Positions 7,094-15,463 of a stretch of DNA of 20,910 bases are shown in pieces (position 1 is the stretch's first letter; each line of letters opens with the position of its first letter). The notes beneath the pieces were generated by a model that worked only from the letters and a program-made list of their open reading frames with translations, was not told where the DNA came from and searched no databases. The stretch spans positions 1-20,910 of the forward strand of contig JACQVL010000141.1 in the NCBI GenBank assembly GCA_016209865.1, written 5' to 3'. Both the position numbers and the translations under genes were made by a program. This stretch comes from Candidatus Latescibacterota bacterium. Lineage in GTDB: Bacteria > JAAXHH01 > JACQVL01.

Positions 7094-7735
7094 CTAAAAA
7101 TACCCCTTGAGCCGCTTGCTCAACAGACTCTTCAATTTCAGCCGCCCGTGATGCAGGCGCGACATGACCGTCCCTTCCGGGCATCGCAGGATTTCCGCGA
7201 TCTGTTTGTGCGAGAACCCCTCCAGGTCGAAGAGGACGACGACCGTGCGATGCCGTTCAGACAGCGCGTTCAGCGCGTCCGCGATCGCCCGTTGCAGTTC
7301 GTCCTGCTCCAGGAGGTCGTGCGGGGTCTTCGGATGCGCTCTGAGATCGACCGAGAGCGCCGTCGCCTCCCCGTTTTCCCGGTGGGACAACAGATCGGAG
7401 AGCGACAGCATCCGACGCCGAGTCTCCCGCTTCCGGTGGTTGATACATTTATTGATCAGAATCCGGTAGAGCCAGGTCGAGAACCGGTACTGGGTGTTGA
7501 ACCGGTCTAACGTGCGGTACACTTCCAGGAACGCATCCTGTACGAGATCACGCGCGTCGTCAGGATGGCTGAGCATCTGGTAGGCGAGCGAATACGCTTT
7601 CTCCAGATACCGCCTCGTCAGCTCATCGAACGCCAGCCCGTTGCCCGTCTTCGCCTGCTCGATCAGGTGCCGCTCGTCCTGTTTCTCCAAGGACGCCTCC
7701 GGCTCAACCGGAATCGTTCTCTGCTGAGTATACAT
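7094..7735 (-). CDS. ECF-type RNA polymerase sigma factor (RpoE-like)
   Basis: Region 2 is clear: GLAFDELTRRYLEKAYSLAY, DARDLVQDAFLEVYRTLDRF and FSTWLYRILINKCINHRKR. Region 4 has LNALSERHRTVVVLFDLEGF and the helix-turn-helix KQIAEILRCPEGTVMSRLHHGR. There is no region 1.1 or 3, as expected for an extracytoplasmic-function factor of 213 residues. A longer linker (about residues 108-140) joins the two. It should direct RNA polymerase to envelope-stress promoters and be held by the anti-sigma factor encoded next. No autoregulatory GAAC-type -35 is visible in the 26-bp gap before it, so it is probably transcribed from further upstream. The Shine-Dalgarno is weak. Confidence 0.95.
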   Translation of the reverse strand: MYTQQRTIPVEPEASLEKQDERHLIEQAKTGNGLAFDELTRRYLEKAYSLAYQMLSHPDDARDLVQDAFLEVYRTLDRFNTQYRFSTWLYRILINKCINHRKRETRRRMLSLSDLLSHRENGEATALSVDLRAHPKTPHDLLEQDELQRAIADALNALSERHRTVVVLFDLEGFSHKQIAEILRCPEGTVMSRLHHGRLKLKSLLSKRLKGYF

Positions 7736-7761
7736 ACAGTCGTTTGAAAACCTTCAAATTT

Positions 7762-9111
7762 TTACGTCGGATGGTAGAACCGCTCGTAGAACACCCGCGT
7801 AAATTCCTGGGATTCCTTGGAGAACAGGTTCAAGCCGCGCTGTTCCCAGACTTCCTCGATGATACTGAACGATTCCTCCCAGGAGGTTGCCTTCTCCAGT
7901 TGAGCCAGGACGTCGTAATAGAACTGACTGTCTTTATTAAAGAGCTTCCGGATGAACATCCGTTCCAGTTTTTCGTTGATCTCGACGGGGGGGAGGGAGG
8001 AGACGGGCACACGGTCGCGCGGCGTAAGCGACGGGGAGGTGGTGACCACGTCAGCCATCCAGGATGGCGGAACTGGTGGGGTCTGACTCTCGGTCGGTTG
8101 GGGCGTCGGAGGCTCTGGAACAGCCTCCAGTGGGGGTATGGAGAGTGAAGGAGACACGACGTCCTCCGGAGCCACCGGAGGTTCGACGTCCTCCGCCGGT
8201 GGCTCCGGGACGCTCACCGCGCTCCATTCCGTCTCAACCGGCAGGGCTGACGGTTCCGGGGTGGCGTCCAGGACGGAGGTGGGTTCTGTCAGCGGGACCG
8301 CCTCGGCCGCCGGGGCTACAGGCTCGATAGCGGGGGGAGAACTCCGGTCTTCCTGGAGCGCTTTCCACAATTCCTGGCTGCTCAGCGTCTGGCGTCCGCG
8401 CGCTCGTTCCCCCTCGATGACCGCCTGATAGTGCTGAAAATATTCCTCCAGATGGCGTGTTTCGAAGAGCGATGTCCAGACCTCCAGGCTCACCTGGTCG
8501 GTCTCCATCGTCCCCCCGATCAGGCAGAGGATTTCCGACACGGCGGCCATCGCGGCCGCCAGCGTCTCCATCGGGTGCTGCTGGTACGCCTCGTGTTCGA
8601 CGTTGGCCAGGAGTTGCTCGAGCAGGTCCTGGTCGAGCCGGGTATCGCTCTGGGCGGCGCTGTGCGCAGTCAGGGCGTCGACGTAGTACGATTCGCGTTG
8701 GAACCGGATGAGTAAGTCGGCCACGTGACGGCTGTCCACCACACTGGACTGCCGGAACAGGAGGGCGGAGAGAGCCGGGATGGGCTGATGCAGGTAGGAG
8801 ATCTCATGACGGATCGCCCCTTCGATGATCTTCTCACAATCGGGACGCGTGAACCGGGCGGTGTCCTTGACGGCGTGGTCGAACTGATGGGCGAGCGTCT
8901 GGACATCGGAGTCCTGAAAATCAAAACGGGGCTGGACGAGCCGGCGTGCGTACTCCGGGGCGTACCAGCTCTCGACGCCTAATTGAAACCAGGTCTTCAC
9001 GAACCACGGGGCGTGCGACCCCCTGATCTCTCGAAGCCGGGCCGACTCCTTCCCGTCGAGCACCGTGTCAACTAACCGCATGACTGCTGTTGAAGGCTCC
9101 ATCTCCATCAT
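7762..9111 (-). CDS. unrecognised protein with proline-rich linker, coupled to the HU-TPR gene
   Basis: I do not recognise this 449-residue protein. Residues 1-250 are mostly helical and charged, with no signal peptide or transmembrane segment, so it is probably cytoplasmic. Residues about 255-370 form a low-complexity linker rich in Pro, Glu, Val and Ser (for example PPAEDVEPPVAPEDV). A compact C-terminal segment of about 75 residues follows (INEKLERMFIRKLFNKD, SFSIIEEVWEQRGLNLFSKE, FTRVFYERFYHPT). Two folded ends joined by a flexible arm suggest a scaffold or adaptor. Its ATG overlaps the HU-TPR stop by four bases, so the two are probably made together, and the sigma factor follows 26 bases later. 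A link to sigma control or envelope sensing is inferred from position only. Confidence 0.85.
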   Translation of the reverse strand: MMEMEPSTAVMRLVDTVLDGKESARLREIRGSHAPWFVKTWFQLGVESWYAPEYARRLVQPRFDFQDSDVQTLAHQFDHAVKDTARFTRPDCEKIIEGAIRHEISYLHQPIPALSALLFRQSSVVDSRHVADLLIRFQRESYYVDALTAHSAAQSDTRLDQDLLEQLLANVEHEAYQQHPMETLAAAMAAVSEILCLIGGTMETDQVSLEVWTSLFETRHLEEYFQHYQAVIEGERARGRQTLSSQELWKALQEDRSSPPAIEPVAPAAEAVPLTEPTSVLDATPEPSALPVETEWSAVSVPEPPAEDVEPPVAPEDVVSPSLSIPPLEAVPEPPTPQPTESQTPPVPPSWMADVVTTSPSLTPRDRVPVSSLPPVEINEKLERMFIRKLFNKDSQFYYDVLAQLEKATSWEESFSIIEEVWEQRGLNLFSKESQEFTRVFYERFYHPT

Positions 9112-10190
9112 TGTCGCTCATTCCCCTTTCGGGCCAGCAGGTTCGCTCGTTGATACATCTCTAACGCTTTGACCCCGGCTTTCTTTTTATCGTACAGCAC
9201 GCCGAGATGCCAGCACGCTCGACTCTCATCCGGCCGGACCTTGAGGAGGGCCTCAAACATCCGGATGGCGTCGTCATGCCGCGCCTGATGGTCGTAAGCC
9301 CGGCCAAGATGAAAATACGCATCGAAGCACTCGGAATCGAGTTCTAACACCCGCTCGAACTCCTGAATCGCCCGGCCGTACAACCCACGTTTGGTATGGA
9401 TGACCCCCATGTTGTAGTGGGCGATCACACTGGATGGGTTGAGTTCCAGGGCTCGCTTGAATTCGTTCTCCGCTTCGACGTAGAACCCCAGTTCGCTGTG
9501 GAGACGGCCCAGGTGCTGGAGGGCGTCGAGGTTGTCCCGGTCGATCCGGAGGATGCGTTCATACTCCTCGATCGCGTTCTCATAGTCTCCCTGTTGCTCC
9601 CGGATGCGTCCGAGCTGCATGATCGCGCCCAGATGGACGGGATTCTGGTGGAGGATGAGGTGGCATTGTTCGAGCGCGCTGTCGTACAACTGGTGGGCGA
9701 TGTAGGCGACAGCCAGGGCGAGCCGGGCGTCGGGGTCGTCCGGGTTGGCGTTGACCGCGTCAACCCGGACGATGAGCCCGTCCTCAGGCTGGGGAGGGGA
9801 GGGTTTCACATCGCGTTCATCGGGCATAAGGCCTCTCGCTTCTGAAGAAAGAAACCGGGGCAATTCCGGCGGGACGATCACGACCGCTTGATCGGGAACA
9901 CTCGCCGGGTGGCTGGACGCCTCAATCATGTCCTTCAGGGCGTCGAACGGGACAAACCGGGGCATCGGACGGGCCGGCAGCCGTAAGGCATCGTTCGTGT
10001 TCAAATCCCGCGCGACCCGTGACCGACGGTACGTAACCTCGAACGTGCCGAACCGGCGGATCTCCACGCGTTGATGGTTCAGCAGCGCTTCCGTGATGAG
10101 CGACAGGAATGAATCCAGGGTCGCCGCGACCCTGGCTCTCGGATAGCCCGATGTCCGGGTGACAGCAGCGACGAGATCGGCTTTCGTCAT
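9108..10190 (-). CDS. HU/IHF-type DNA-binding domain fused to six TPR repeats
   Basis: Residues 1-92 read as an HU/IHF domain: TKADLVAAVTRTSGYPRARV, then RRFGTFEVTYRRSRVARDLN and PRFVPFDALKDMI. The DNA-intercalating arm is altered: at the position of the conserved proline (HU P63, in RNP) there is leucine (R61-D62-L63). A linker of about 50 residues follows, then six tandem 34-residue TPR units (about 145-350), with repeats such as AIMQLGRIREQQGDYENAIEEYERIL. HU proteins normally have about 90 residues and no partner domain, so this is a fusion that probably links DNA binding to a protein scaffold. GAGGA precedes ATG 10190. The PorV-like gene ends 34 bases upstream and the coupled unknown gene follows. 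Confidence 0.92.
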   Translation of the reverse strand: MTKADLVAAVTRTSGYPRARVAATLDSFLSLITEALLNHQRVEIRRFGTFEVTYRRSRVARDLNTNDALRLPARPMPRFVPFDALKDMIEASSHPASVPDQAVVIVPPELPRFLSSEARGLMPDERDVKPSPPQPEDGLIVRVDAVNANPDDPDARLALAVAYIAHQLYDSALEQCHLILHQNPVHLGAIMQLGRIREQQGDYENAIEEYERILRIDRDNLDALQHLGRLHSELGFYVEAENEFKRALELNPSSVIAHYNMGVIHTKRGLYGRAIQEFERVLELDSECFDAYFHLGRAYDHQARHDDAIRMFEALLKVRPDESRACWHLGVLYDKKKAGVKALEMYQRANLLARKGNERQ

Positions 10191-10224
10191 CGGTTCCTCT
10201 GCGTTCCTGTCGATTCAGCGCGCC

Positions 10225-11256
10225 TCAGAATTCGACAAACGCCGCGATCCGATGGATAGTGCCGAACGCGTTATGGCTGACGAACGCGTACTCGACGCCC
10301 GGCACGATCCGATGACGGCGCACCGCGACGGCTGGGACCCGGACCCCGGCGCCGGCTGTCACCCCCGTCGCCTCGGAGCCGACACGCAGGGCGACGGTGT
10401 TCTGCAGGACGTACTCGATGCCCAGGTGGGTGCTCACGCTGGCCTGGCCGAGGGATTGGGCGTCCGTCTTGTGCCGGCCCTCAAACCGCACGTCCGCGTC
10501 CGCCGCGACCACGACACGCCCGTGCAACCGGGCGACCTCGCGTTCGTACGCGAAACCCGTCTTCAGAAGGGGATTCAGGTATTCCTTGCGTCCCGTGTCC
10601 CATGCGAGGACGGTCGTCGTCAGGTTCATCACCTGGGCCCCGAAGGACAACCCGCGAGCCGGGCGGACGAGGAGGCTGGCGTCGAGTCCCGCGCCCAGAG
10701 CACCGGCGACTCCGACCGATTTTCGGATGATTTTGAGGTTCCCCCCGAACGCCAGTCGAGGGGTGACGCGACTGGCGAACGAGAGCAACACCGCGTATTC
10801 CGCGTCACTCACGTACCGTTCGACGAACGGCCGGTTCCGCTGGCCGTTCCCCAGGGGGGCGTCGATCGGCTGGCTGGGGTCCGGAAGCCGGGTCAGCGGA
10901 ATGTCATCGACGCCCAGCCGAATCACGGACACCCCGACCCCCGCCTGCCGGCGTCCCGGCGGGAGCGGATGGGCGTACGCCGCGTAATCATACGCCAGCC
11001 CGGCGAGTTGCTCCGAATGCATCACCATGGCGGCGCGCCGGGAGAGGAACGCCAACCCCGCCGGGTTCCAGTAACCCGACGTCACATCGTCGGCGACCGC
11101 CACGAACGCCCCGCCCATGCCCAGTGCCCGCGGCCCGACTCCGATGCTCAGGAACTCTCCGGCATACTTCGTCGCGTGGACAGCAGCGGGCGTCATCCCC
11201 AGAAGGAGGAGCAGGAGAAGACCGGGAAACACTCCGGGTACTCGTAACCTGTCCAT
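10225..11256 (-). CDS. PorV/PorQ (UPF0164)-type outer-membrane beta-barrel protein
   Basis: A signal peptide with a leucine run (PGLLLLLLLGMTPAAVHA) is followed by the family signature FLSIGVGPRALGMGGAFVAVADD and YWNPAGLAF. Alternating-hydrophobicity strands continue to a C-terminal aromatic residue (FVEF), as in outer-membrane barrels of the FadL/PorV type. In Bacteroidota PorV serves type IX secretion, but homologues occur widely without it, and no other such component is seen here, so the role is open. ATG 11256 is favoured over an in-frame GTG at 11277 because it places the basic n-region of the signal peptide correctly; the ribosome-binding site is weak in both cases. It is first in the minus-strand group and has its own promoter. 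Confidence 0.88.
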   Translation of the reverse strand: MDRLRVPGVFPGLLLLLLLGMTPAAVHATKYAGEFLSIGVGPRALGMGGAFVAVADDVTSGYWNPAGLAFLSRRAAMVMHSEQLAGLAYDYAAYAHPLPPGRRQAGVGVSVIRLGVDDIPLTRLPDPSQPIDAPLGNGQRNRPFVERYVSDAEYAVLLSFASRVTPRLAFGGNLKIIRKSVGVAGALGAGLDASLLVRPARGLSFGAQVMNLTTTVLAWDTGRKEYLNPLLKTGFAYEREVARLHGRVVVAADADVRFEGRHKTDAQSLGQASVSTHLGIEYVLQNTVALRVGSEATGVTAGAGVRVPAVAVRRHRIVPGVEYAFVSHNAFGTIHRIAAFVEF

Positions 11257-11310
11257 CGGCTCGTCACAGGTGAACACAACCGATTGTTCTGTCTGAGCGT
11301 TACATTCGGC

Positions 11311-11339
11311 AAAATATCATTCCGCTTCAGAAAAGTCAA
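11311..11339 (-). promoter_or_regulatory. sigma70-like promoter of the minus-strand envelope operon
   Basis: On the minus strand TTGACT (11339-11334) is separated by 17 bases from TATTTT (11316-11311). A TG one base upstream of the -10 gives an extended -10. It lies 55 bases before the PorV-like start and is divergent from the polysaccharide promoter. Confidence 0.65.
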
Positions 11340-11375
11340 GGGGTTTCTGACGCAACGCCCCCCTCGCTTTTGCCC

Positions 11376-11404
11376 TTGACAACGGGCGATCCGCTGTATA
11401 GCAT
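11376..11404 (+). promoter_or_regulatory. sigma70-like promoter of the polysaccharide locus
   Basis: A perfect TTGACA (11376-11381) is followed after 17 bases by TAGCAT (11399-11404); TATAGC at 11397 with a 15-base spacer is the alternative. No JUMPstart-like element was seen in the leader. The predicted start near 11411 makes the GTG at 11416 an unlikely start codon and favours GTG 11470. Confidence 0.6.
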
Positions 11405-11469
11405 AGTAACCCCGCGTGAGACAGTCCGGGCTCGTGCCGTTCGTCACACACATTGGAGCAAAGCTAGTC

Positions 11470-12603
11470 GTGGATGAACCTCAAGTGACCCTGCTCGATT
11501 ACCTCTATACCTGGCTGAAGTGGCGACGCCTCATCGTGTACACGGTGGGGATCACCTGCCTCATCGCGGCCGTAGTCAGCCTGGTCCTCCCCAAGTGGTA
11601 CCGCGCCACGACGACGATCCTGCCCCCCAAGCCAGAGGCCGGGATGGGGATCGCCGCGTCGTTCGGTTCCCTCCCGCTCGGCCTCGATCTGTTCGGGGCG
11701 GGGCGGACGGATGAGCTAAACACCTACGTGGCCATCCTGCGAAGCCGGCGGGTGATGGAACGGGTCGTCCGGACGTTCCAGCTCCAGAAGGTCTATAAAA
11801 CCCAGATGATGGATGACACGATTCGCGCCCTCGACAAGAACGTGGAGATCGACATCACGAAGGAACAAACCCTGACCCTCAGCGTGCTGGATCGGGATCC
11901 GGGGAGAGTGGCCGAGATCACCAATTTCTTCATCGACGAACTGGATCGGATCAACAAAACGCTGAGTACAGAGCAGGCGCGGAACAACCGGCTGTTCATC
12001 GAGCGGCGGCTGGGACAGAACCGCCGGGACATCCAGAGAGCAGAAGAGGCCCTCAAGGCCTACCAGGAGCAGCACCAGACCTTCGGCCTGTCCGAGGAGA
12101 GTCAGTCCGCCATCCTGGCGGGGGCTGAGCTGGAGGCGAGGGTGATGGCGCTCGAGGTCCAGCGGGATGTGTTCAAACGGATGCTCGGAACGTCGCATCC
12201 GCTCCTGACGCAGATGAGCACGGAGATCGAGGCCTCCAGGCAGCGTCTGTCTGACCTGCCGGAGGTCGGACTCGGCCTGGCTCGTCTGACTCGGTCTGTG
12301 GAGATTCAGAGCCGGCTGCTCAAATACCTCATCCCGCAGTACGAGCAGGCGCAGATCCAGGAAGCCCGCGATACCCCGACCGTCCAAATTCTCGACCGGG
12401 CCGTTCCGCCTCAGCGGAAACATTCCCCCAAGCGCCTGTTCATCGTCCTGGGGGCGGGCGTCGCCAGCCTGCTCTTCAGCCTGTTCCTCACACTGAACCT
12501 GGAGTCGGTCCGTCAGGCGCGCGAACAGGGCAGTCCACGCGCACACCGGATCGATCGGATCATCGGAGAATTACGGGCCATCCTGCCATCACGACGGGAA
12601 TGA
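11470..12603 (+). CDS. Wzz/GNVR-type polysaccharide chain-length determinant
   Basis: Wzz-type co-polymerases sit in the inner membrane and set polysaccharide length. The protein has a first transmembrane helix (LIVYTVGITCLIAAVVSLVLP), then WYRATTTILPP with a Wzz-domain start. A long periplasmic helical region follows, with coiled-coil-like segments (RRLGQNRRDIQRAEEALKAYQEQ). The proline-rich lead-in LDRAVPPQRKHSPKR precedes a second helix (LFIVLGAGVASLLFSLFLTL). No tyrosine-kinase domain is attached. I chose GTG 11470 (GGAG 11 bases upstream), giving 377 residues; GTG 11416 is open but would leave almost no leader. First gene of the plus-strand polysaccharide group, four bases before the next. 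Confidence 0.9.
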   Translation: MDEPQVTLLDYLYTWLKWRRLIVYTVGITCLIAAVVSLVLPKWYRATTTILPPKPEAGMGIAASFGSLPLGLDLFGAGRTDELNTYVAILRSRRVMERVVRTFQLQKVYKTQMMDDTIRALDKNVEIDITKEQTLTLSVLDRDPGRVAEITNFFIDELDRINKTLSTEQARNNRLFIERRLGQNRRDIQRAEEALKAYQEQHQTFGLSEESQSAILAGAELEARVMALEVQRDVFKRMLGTSHPLLTQMSTEIEASRQRLSDLPEVGLGLARLTRSVEIQSRLLKYLIPQYEQAQIQEARDTPTVQILDRAVPPQRKHSPKRLFIVLGAGVASLLFSLFLTLNLESVRQAREQGSPRAHRIDRIIGELRAILPSRRE

Positions 12604-12607
12604 ACCG

Positions 12608-14008
12608 TTGAGCCCCGCCACTCCCATCGCCCACGCGACTGACCGGCCCTGGATGTCAGGCCTGCTGATCGGCTGCTGCGCGCTCGGCTGCGTCGTGTCA
12701 GTCCTGGCCGGCATCGCCCCGCTCATCGTCTGGGGAAGCCTGGCCGTCTGCGGGGTCCTGATCTGGTGCTTCATGTCGCCCGTCTGGGGGTTGTGCCTGA
12801 TGACCGCGCTCAGTTTCTTGTTTCTCAGAAGCACGGAGTACATCACCTGGCAGGAAGTCGTCTACGCCGTCCTGTGCGCGACAGTCATCTCAGGCTGGGT
12901 CGCTCGCCGGCTGGCCGCCGGCCAGTCGTTCGCGGTCACCTGGATCGACCGGGTGCTCATCTGGTTCTTGCTGATCGGCGTCCTCTCCATCGTCCCGGCT
13001 GTGTTGTACGGAAACGCGTTGTTGAAATGGTTCCGTGAGTTCATCCCGTTCCTGATGTTCGTGCCCTACCTGGTCGTCGTCACGACGGTCCGCCGCACCC
13101 GCCAGGTCCGATGGCTCTGCCTGTCGTTCGTCCTTCTCGGCCTGATCATGGGCGTCCTCAACCTGATCGAATACCGGACGAACGTCGTCAACGCCCGGTA
13201 TGTGTGGGAACTGTTAGCCGGACGCCGGGCGCTCAACGAACCCCTCTTTTTTACCTCCCTGACCATCTTGATGACCCTGGTCGCATTCGAGGGGTTCCGT
13301 GGATGGCGGACGGTGGGGTATTTTACTCTCATTCTCTTCTTCATCGTGGCCCTGGCGGTGACCTTCTCCCGCGGGTACTGGGTGGCCACCGGCGTCGCGC
13401 TCCTCGTCGCGTTCCCGCAGATTCCCGCCCGGAGACGCCGGGCCGCCATCGGGTACCTGGTGGGACTGACCCTCGCCGGTCTCGGTCTTGCGCTGCTGTT
13501 GGCCGGCCCGATCGTCGTCGAGATCGCTTCCGTCGTCGCCGAACGCTTCGGCTCGATCACTGGAGCCACGCTCGACATCTCGATCAAGCAGCGGCTGGCG
13601 GAATCGACGGCCGTGCTGCGGCTCATCGCCGCCAACCCGGTCGTGGGCTACGGGCTGGGGTTCCTGTTCTCCTTCTACTCACTCATCCCGGCAGAACTCC
13701 CGACGTTCTACGTCCACAACGTCTACCTGTATATCTGGCTCAAGCTCGGCGTGTTCGGCCTGGCGACGTTCCTGGTCTTCTACCTGAGTGTCCTCGTCCA
13801 CGGGTACCGCGCCTACCGGTCGCTCGACCATCCGTTTCTGAAACCGCTCGTCCTGGGGATTGTCAGCGTGATGATAGCGATGCTGCCCCTCTCGCTCAGC
13901 TCGCCGCAGTTCATCCAGAAGGATTCCATCCTGTTCCTGAGCCTGGGGATGGGCATCGTGGAACTCGCGTACCGGGACACCCGAGCAGTCCGGGTGCTGG
14001 AATCATGA
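12608..14008 (+). CDS. O-antigen ligase/polymerase-like membrane protein (Wzy/WaaL family)
   Basis: The 466-residue protein is almost entirely hydrophobic, with about 11-12 predicted membrane spans. Two family features stand out: TFSRGYW with Arg255 and a periplasmic-loop region ending FYVHNVYLYIWLKLGVFG with His370, matching the Wzy_C pattern of O-antigen ligases and polymerases. The TTG at 12608 is the start nearest the previous stop. Such proteins either polymerise repeat units or ligate the finished chain. Next to a Wzz-like and a Wzx-like protein the polymerase role is likelier, but sequence alone does not decide. Its stop overlaps the flippase start by four bases. Confidence 0.88.
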   Translation: MSPATPIAHATDRPWMSGLLIGCCALGCVVSVLAGIAPLIVWGSLAVCGVLIWCFMSPVWGLCLMTALSFLFLRSTEYITWQEVVYAVLCATVISGWVARRLAAGQSFAVTWIDRVLIWFLLIGVLSIVPAVLYGNALLKWFREFIPFLMFVPYLVVVTTVRRTRQVRWLCLSFVLLGLIMGVLNLIEYRTNVVNARYVWELLAGRRALNEPLFFTSLTILMTLVAFEGFRGWRTVGYFTLILFFIVALAVTFSRGYWVATGVALLVAFPQIPARRRRAAIGYLVGLTLAGLGLALLLAGPIVVEIASVVAERFGSITGATLDISIKQRLAESTAVLRLIAANPVVGYGLGFLFSFYSLIPAELPTFYVHNVYLYIWLKLGVFGLATFLVFYLSVLVHGYRAYRSLDHPFLKPLVLGIVSVMIAMLPLSLSSPQFIQKDSILFLSLGMGIVELAYRDTRAVRVLES

Positions 14009-15447
14009 ACGACCATATGAACCCGACACGAGCGGTGCGCACGACGTTTGTCGTCTTCGGAGGCCAGGTCGCCGCCCGGCTCTTCGACTTAGGGGGGATG
14101 CTGTTGATCGCCCGGTCGTTCGGCGAAGCGGCGTTCGGCCAGTTCTCGTTCGCCGTGGCGTACGTGGGGTATTTCGCCATCCTGGCCGATTTCGGGTGCA
14201 ACGCGATCTTCGTCCGGGAACTGGCTCGATCACGGGAACGGGCGGCGGAGTTACTGGCCGGCATGCTCGCCATTCGGTCCGCCCTCATCCTCGTCGGGAT
14301 GGGCCTGGCGATCGCCCTGATCCTCATCCCCGGCTACCCGCCGGACACCGTCCGCCTCGTCCGACTGATGGCCGTCGCTCTGTTGATCTCCCCGAAATTG
14401 CCGTCACTCCGGGTGGTGTACGAGCAGGTCTTCCAGGTGCGTCTTCAGATGGGGATTCCGACCCTGCTCAAACTGCTCGACGGCGGGCTGTTCCTCAGCC
14501 TGGCGTACGGCCTCATCCGGTCCGGGCAACCGCTCGACGCGGTGATGATGGCGTACGTGCTGAGCTCCCTGCCCGGCCTCGTTCTCGTGGCCTGGATGTC
14601 CCGGCGGTTCATCGTGCCGTCCGGCCGGGTTGACCGCCATCTCATCGCCCGTCTGCTCAAGCAGGCGCTGCCCATGGCCCTGCTGGTCGGCCTCACGGCA
14701 CTGTACACCCGGATCGATGTGCTCATCCTGTCCTTGTGGCGCGGGGACGTGGAAGTCGGGTACTACTCCGCCGCCTACCGGCTGACAGAGGCGCTCCGGC
14801 TGATTCCGGCGGCCGTGATCACGTCGCTGTATCCGGTTCTGGTCGATGCCTACGCGCGGGCGTCAGCGGCCTTCGCGCCCGCCATCACCGCCGGCCTGAA
14901 ATCCCTGCTCATCGTGATCATCCCGATCGCCCTCGGCCTGGTGTTTTGCGCCAACCAGGTCGTCACCGTCCTGTACACCGGCCGGTTTGCCCCGGCCGGG
15001 ACGGCGCTGGCCATCCTCATCTGGGCCGAGGTCTGTCTTTTCATCAACTGCCCGTTGAGCTACGCCCTGATCTCGGCCGACCGGCAACAGGTGGTGACCG
15101 GGATCGCGTGCATCATGCTGGTCATCAACCTGACCGCCAACGCCCTCCTCATCCCCCGATGGGGATACCTGGGGGCGAGCACCGCCACGGTGATGACAGA
15201 GGGCGCCGGGACGCTCTGTTATGGCATGGCGACCCGGCATCTGCTCGGCGGCTCATTCTGGCGCGTCGTCTTGCCTCTCCTGCCGGGCGCCGGGCTGTTC
15301 CTGATGGGGATGGTCGCGGCCCGAACGATCCCCGTGCCGATCGCCGTCGCAGTCTCCATCCTGGTCTACGTCCTCAGTCTGAGGCTGACGGGGGGGATCA
15401 CCCGGAGCGACTTAGCCGCGCTCCGGACGGCGTTCGTCGGACCATGA
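14005..15447 (+). CDS. Wzx-like lipid-linked oligosaccharide flippase (MOP superfamily)
   Basis: Flippases of this family move undecaprenyl-linked repeat units across the inner membrane. The 480-residue protein opens with TTFVVFGGQVAARLFDLGG and LLIARSFGEAAFGQFSFAVAYVG, the typical first two helices of polysaccharide biosynthesis proteins. About 12-14 hydrophobic segments follow, including YYSAAYRLTEALRLIPAAVI and INCPLSYALISADRQQ. The frame is open far upstream, but ATG 14005 is the real start: it overlaps the previous stop as ATGA and begins the family N-terminus. The chemistry of the substrate is unknown; the heptose genes downstream hint at a heptose-containing unit. Confidence 0.92.
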   Translation: MNDHMNPTRAVRTTFVVFGGQVAARLFDLGGMLLIARSFGEAAFGQFSFAVAYVGYFAILADFGCNAIFVRELARSRERAAELLAGMLAIRSALILVGMGLAIALILIPGYPPDTVRLVRLMAVALLISPKLPSLRVVYEQVFQVRLQMGIPTLLKLLDGGLFLSLAYGLIRSGQPLDAVMMAYVLSSLPGLVLVAWMSRRFIVPSGRVDRHLIARLLKQALPMALLVGLTALYTRIDVLILSLWRGDVEVGYYSAAYRLTEALRLIPAAVITSLYPVLVDAYARASAAFAPAITAGLKSLLIVIIPIALGLVFCANQVVTVLYTGRFAPAGTALAILIWAEVCLFINCPLSYALISADRQQVVTGIACIMLVINLTANALLIPRWGYLGASTATVMTEGAGTLCYGMATRHLLGGSFWRVVLPLLPGAGLFLMGMVAARTIPVPIAVAVSILVYVLSLRLTGGITRSDLAALRTAFVGP

Positions 15448-15463
15448 CTGTGTGCGTCAACCT

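Noticed and set aside
7736-7790. Autoregulatory ECF promoter (GAAC-type) before the sigma factor gene
   Set aside because: No such motif is seen in the short gap or the end of the preceding gene; only a small inverted repeat, TTGAA-AACC-TTCAA (7744-7757), of unknown meaning.
10225-11256. PorV homologue as evidence for type IX secretion
   Set aside because: No other type IX component is present, and PorV/UPF0164 proteins occur in lineages without that system.
13111-14004. Long upstream extension of the flippase frame
   Set aside because: This stretch is the antisense-like third frame of the O-antigen ligase-like gene, with Arg/Pro-rich composition. The family N-terminus begins at ATG 14005 with an ATGA overlap.
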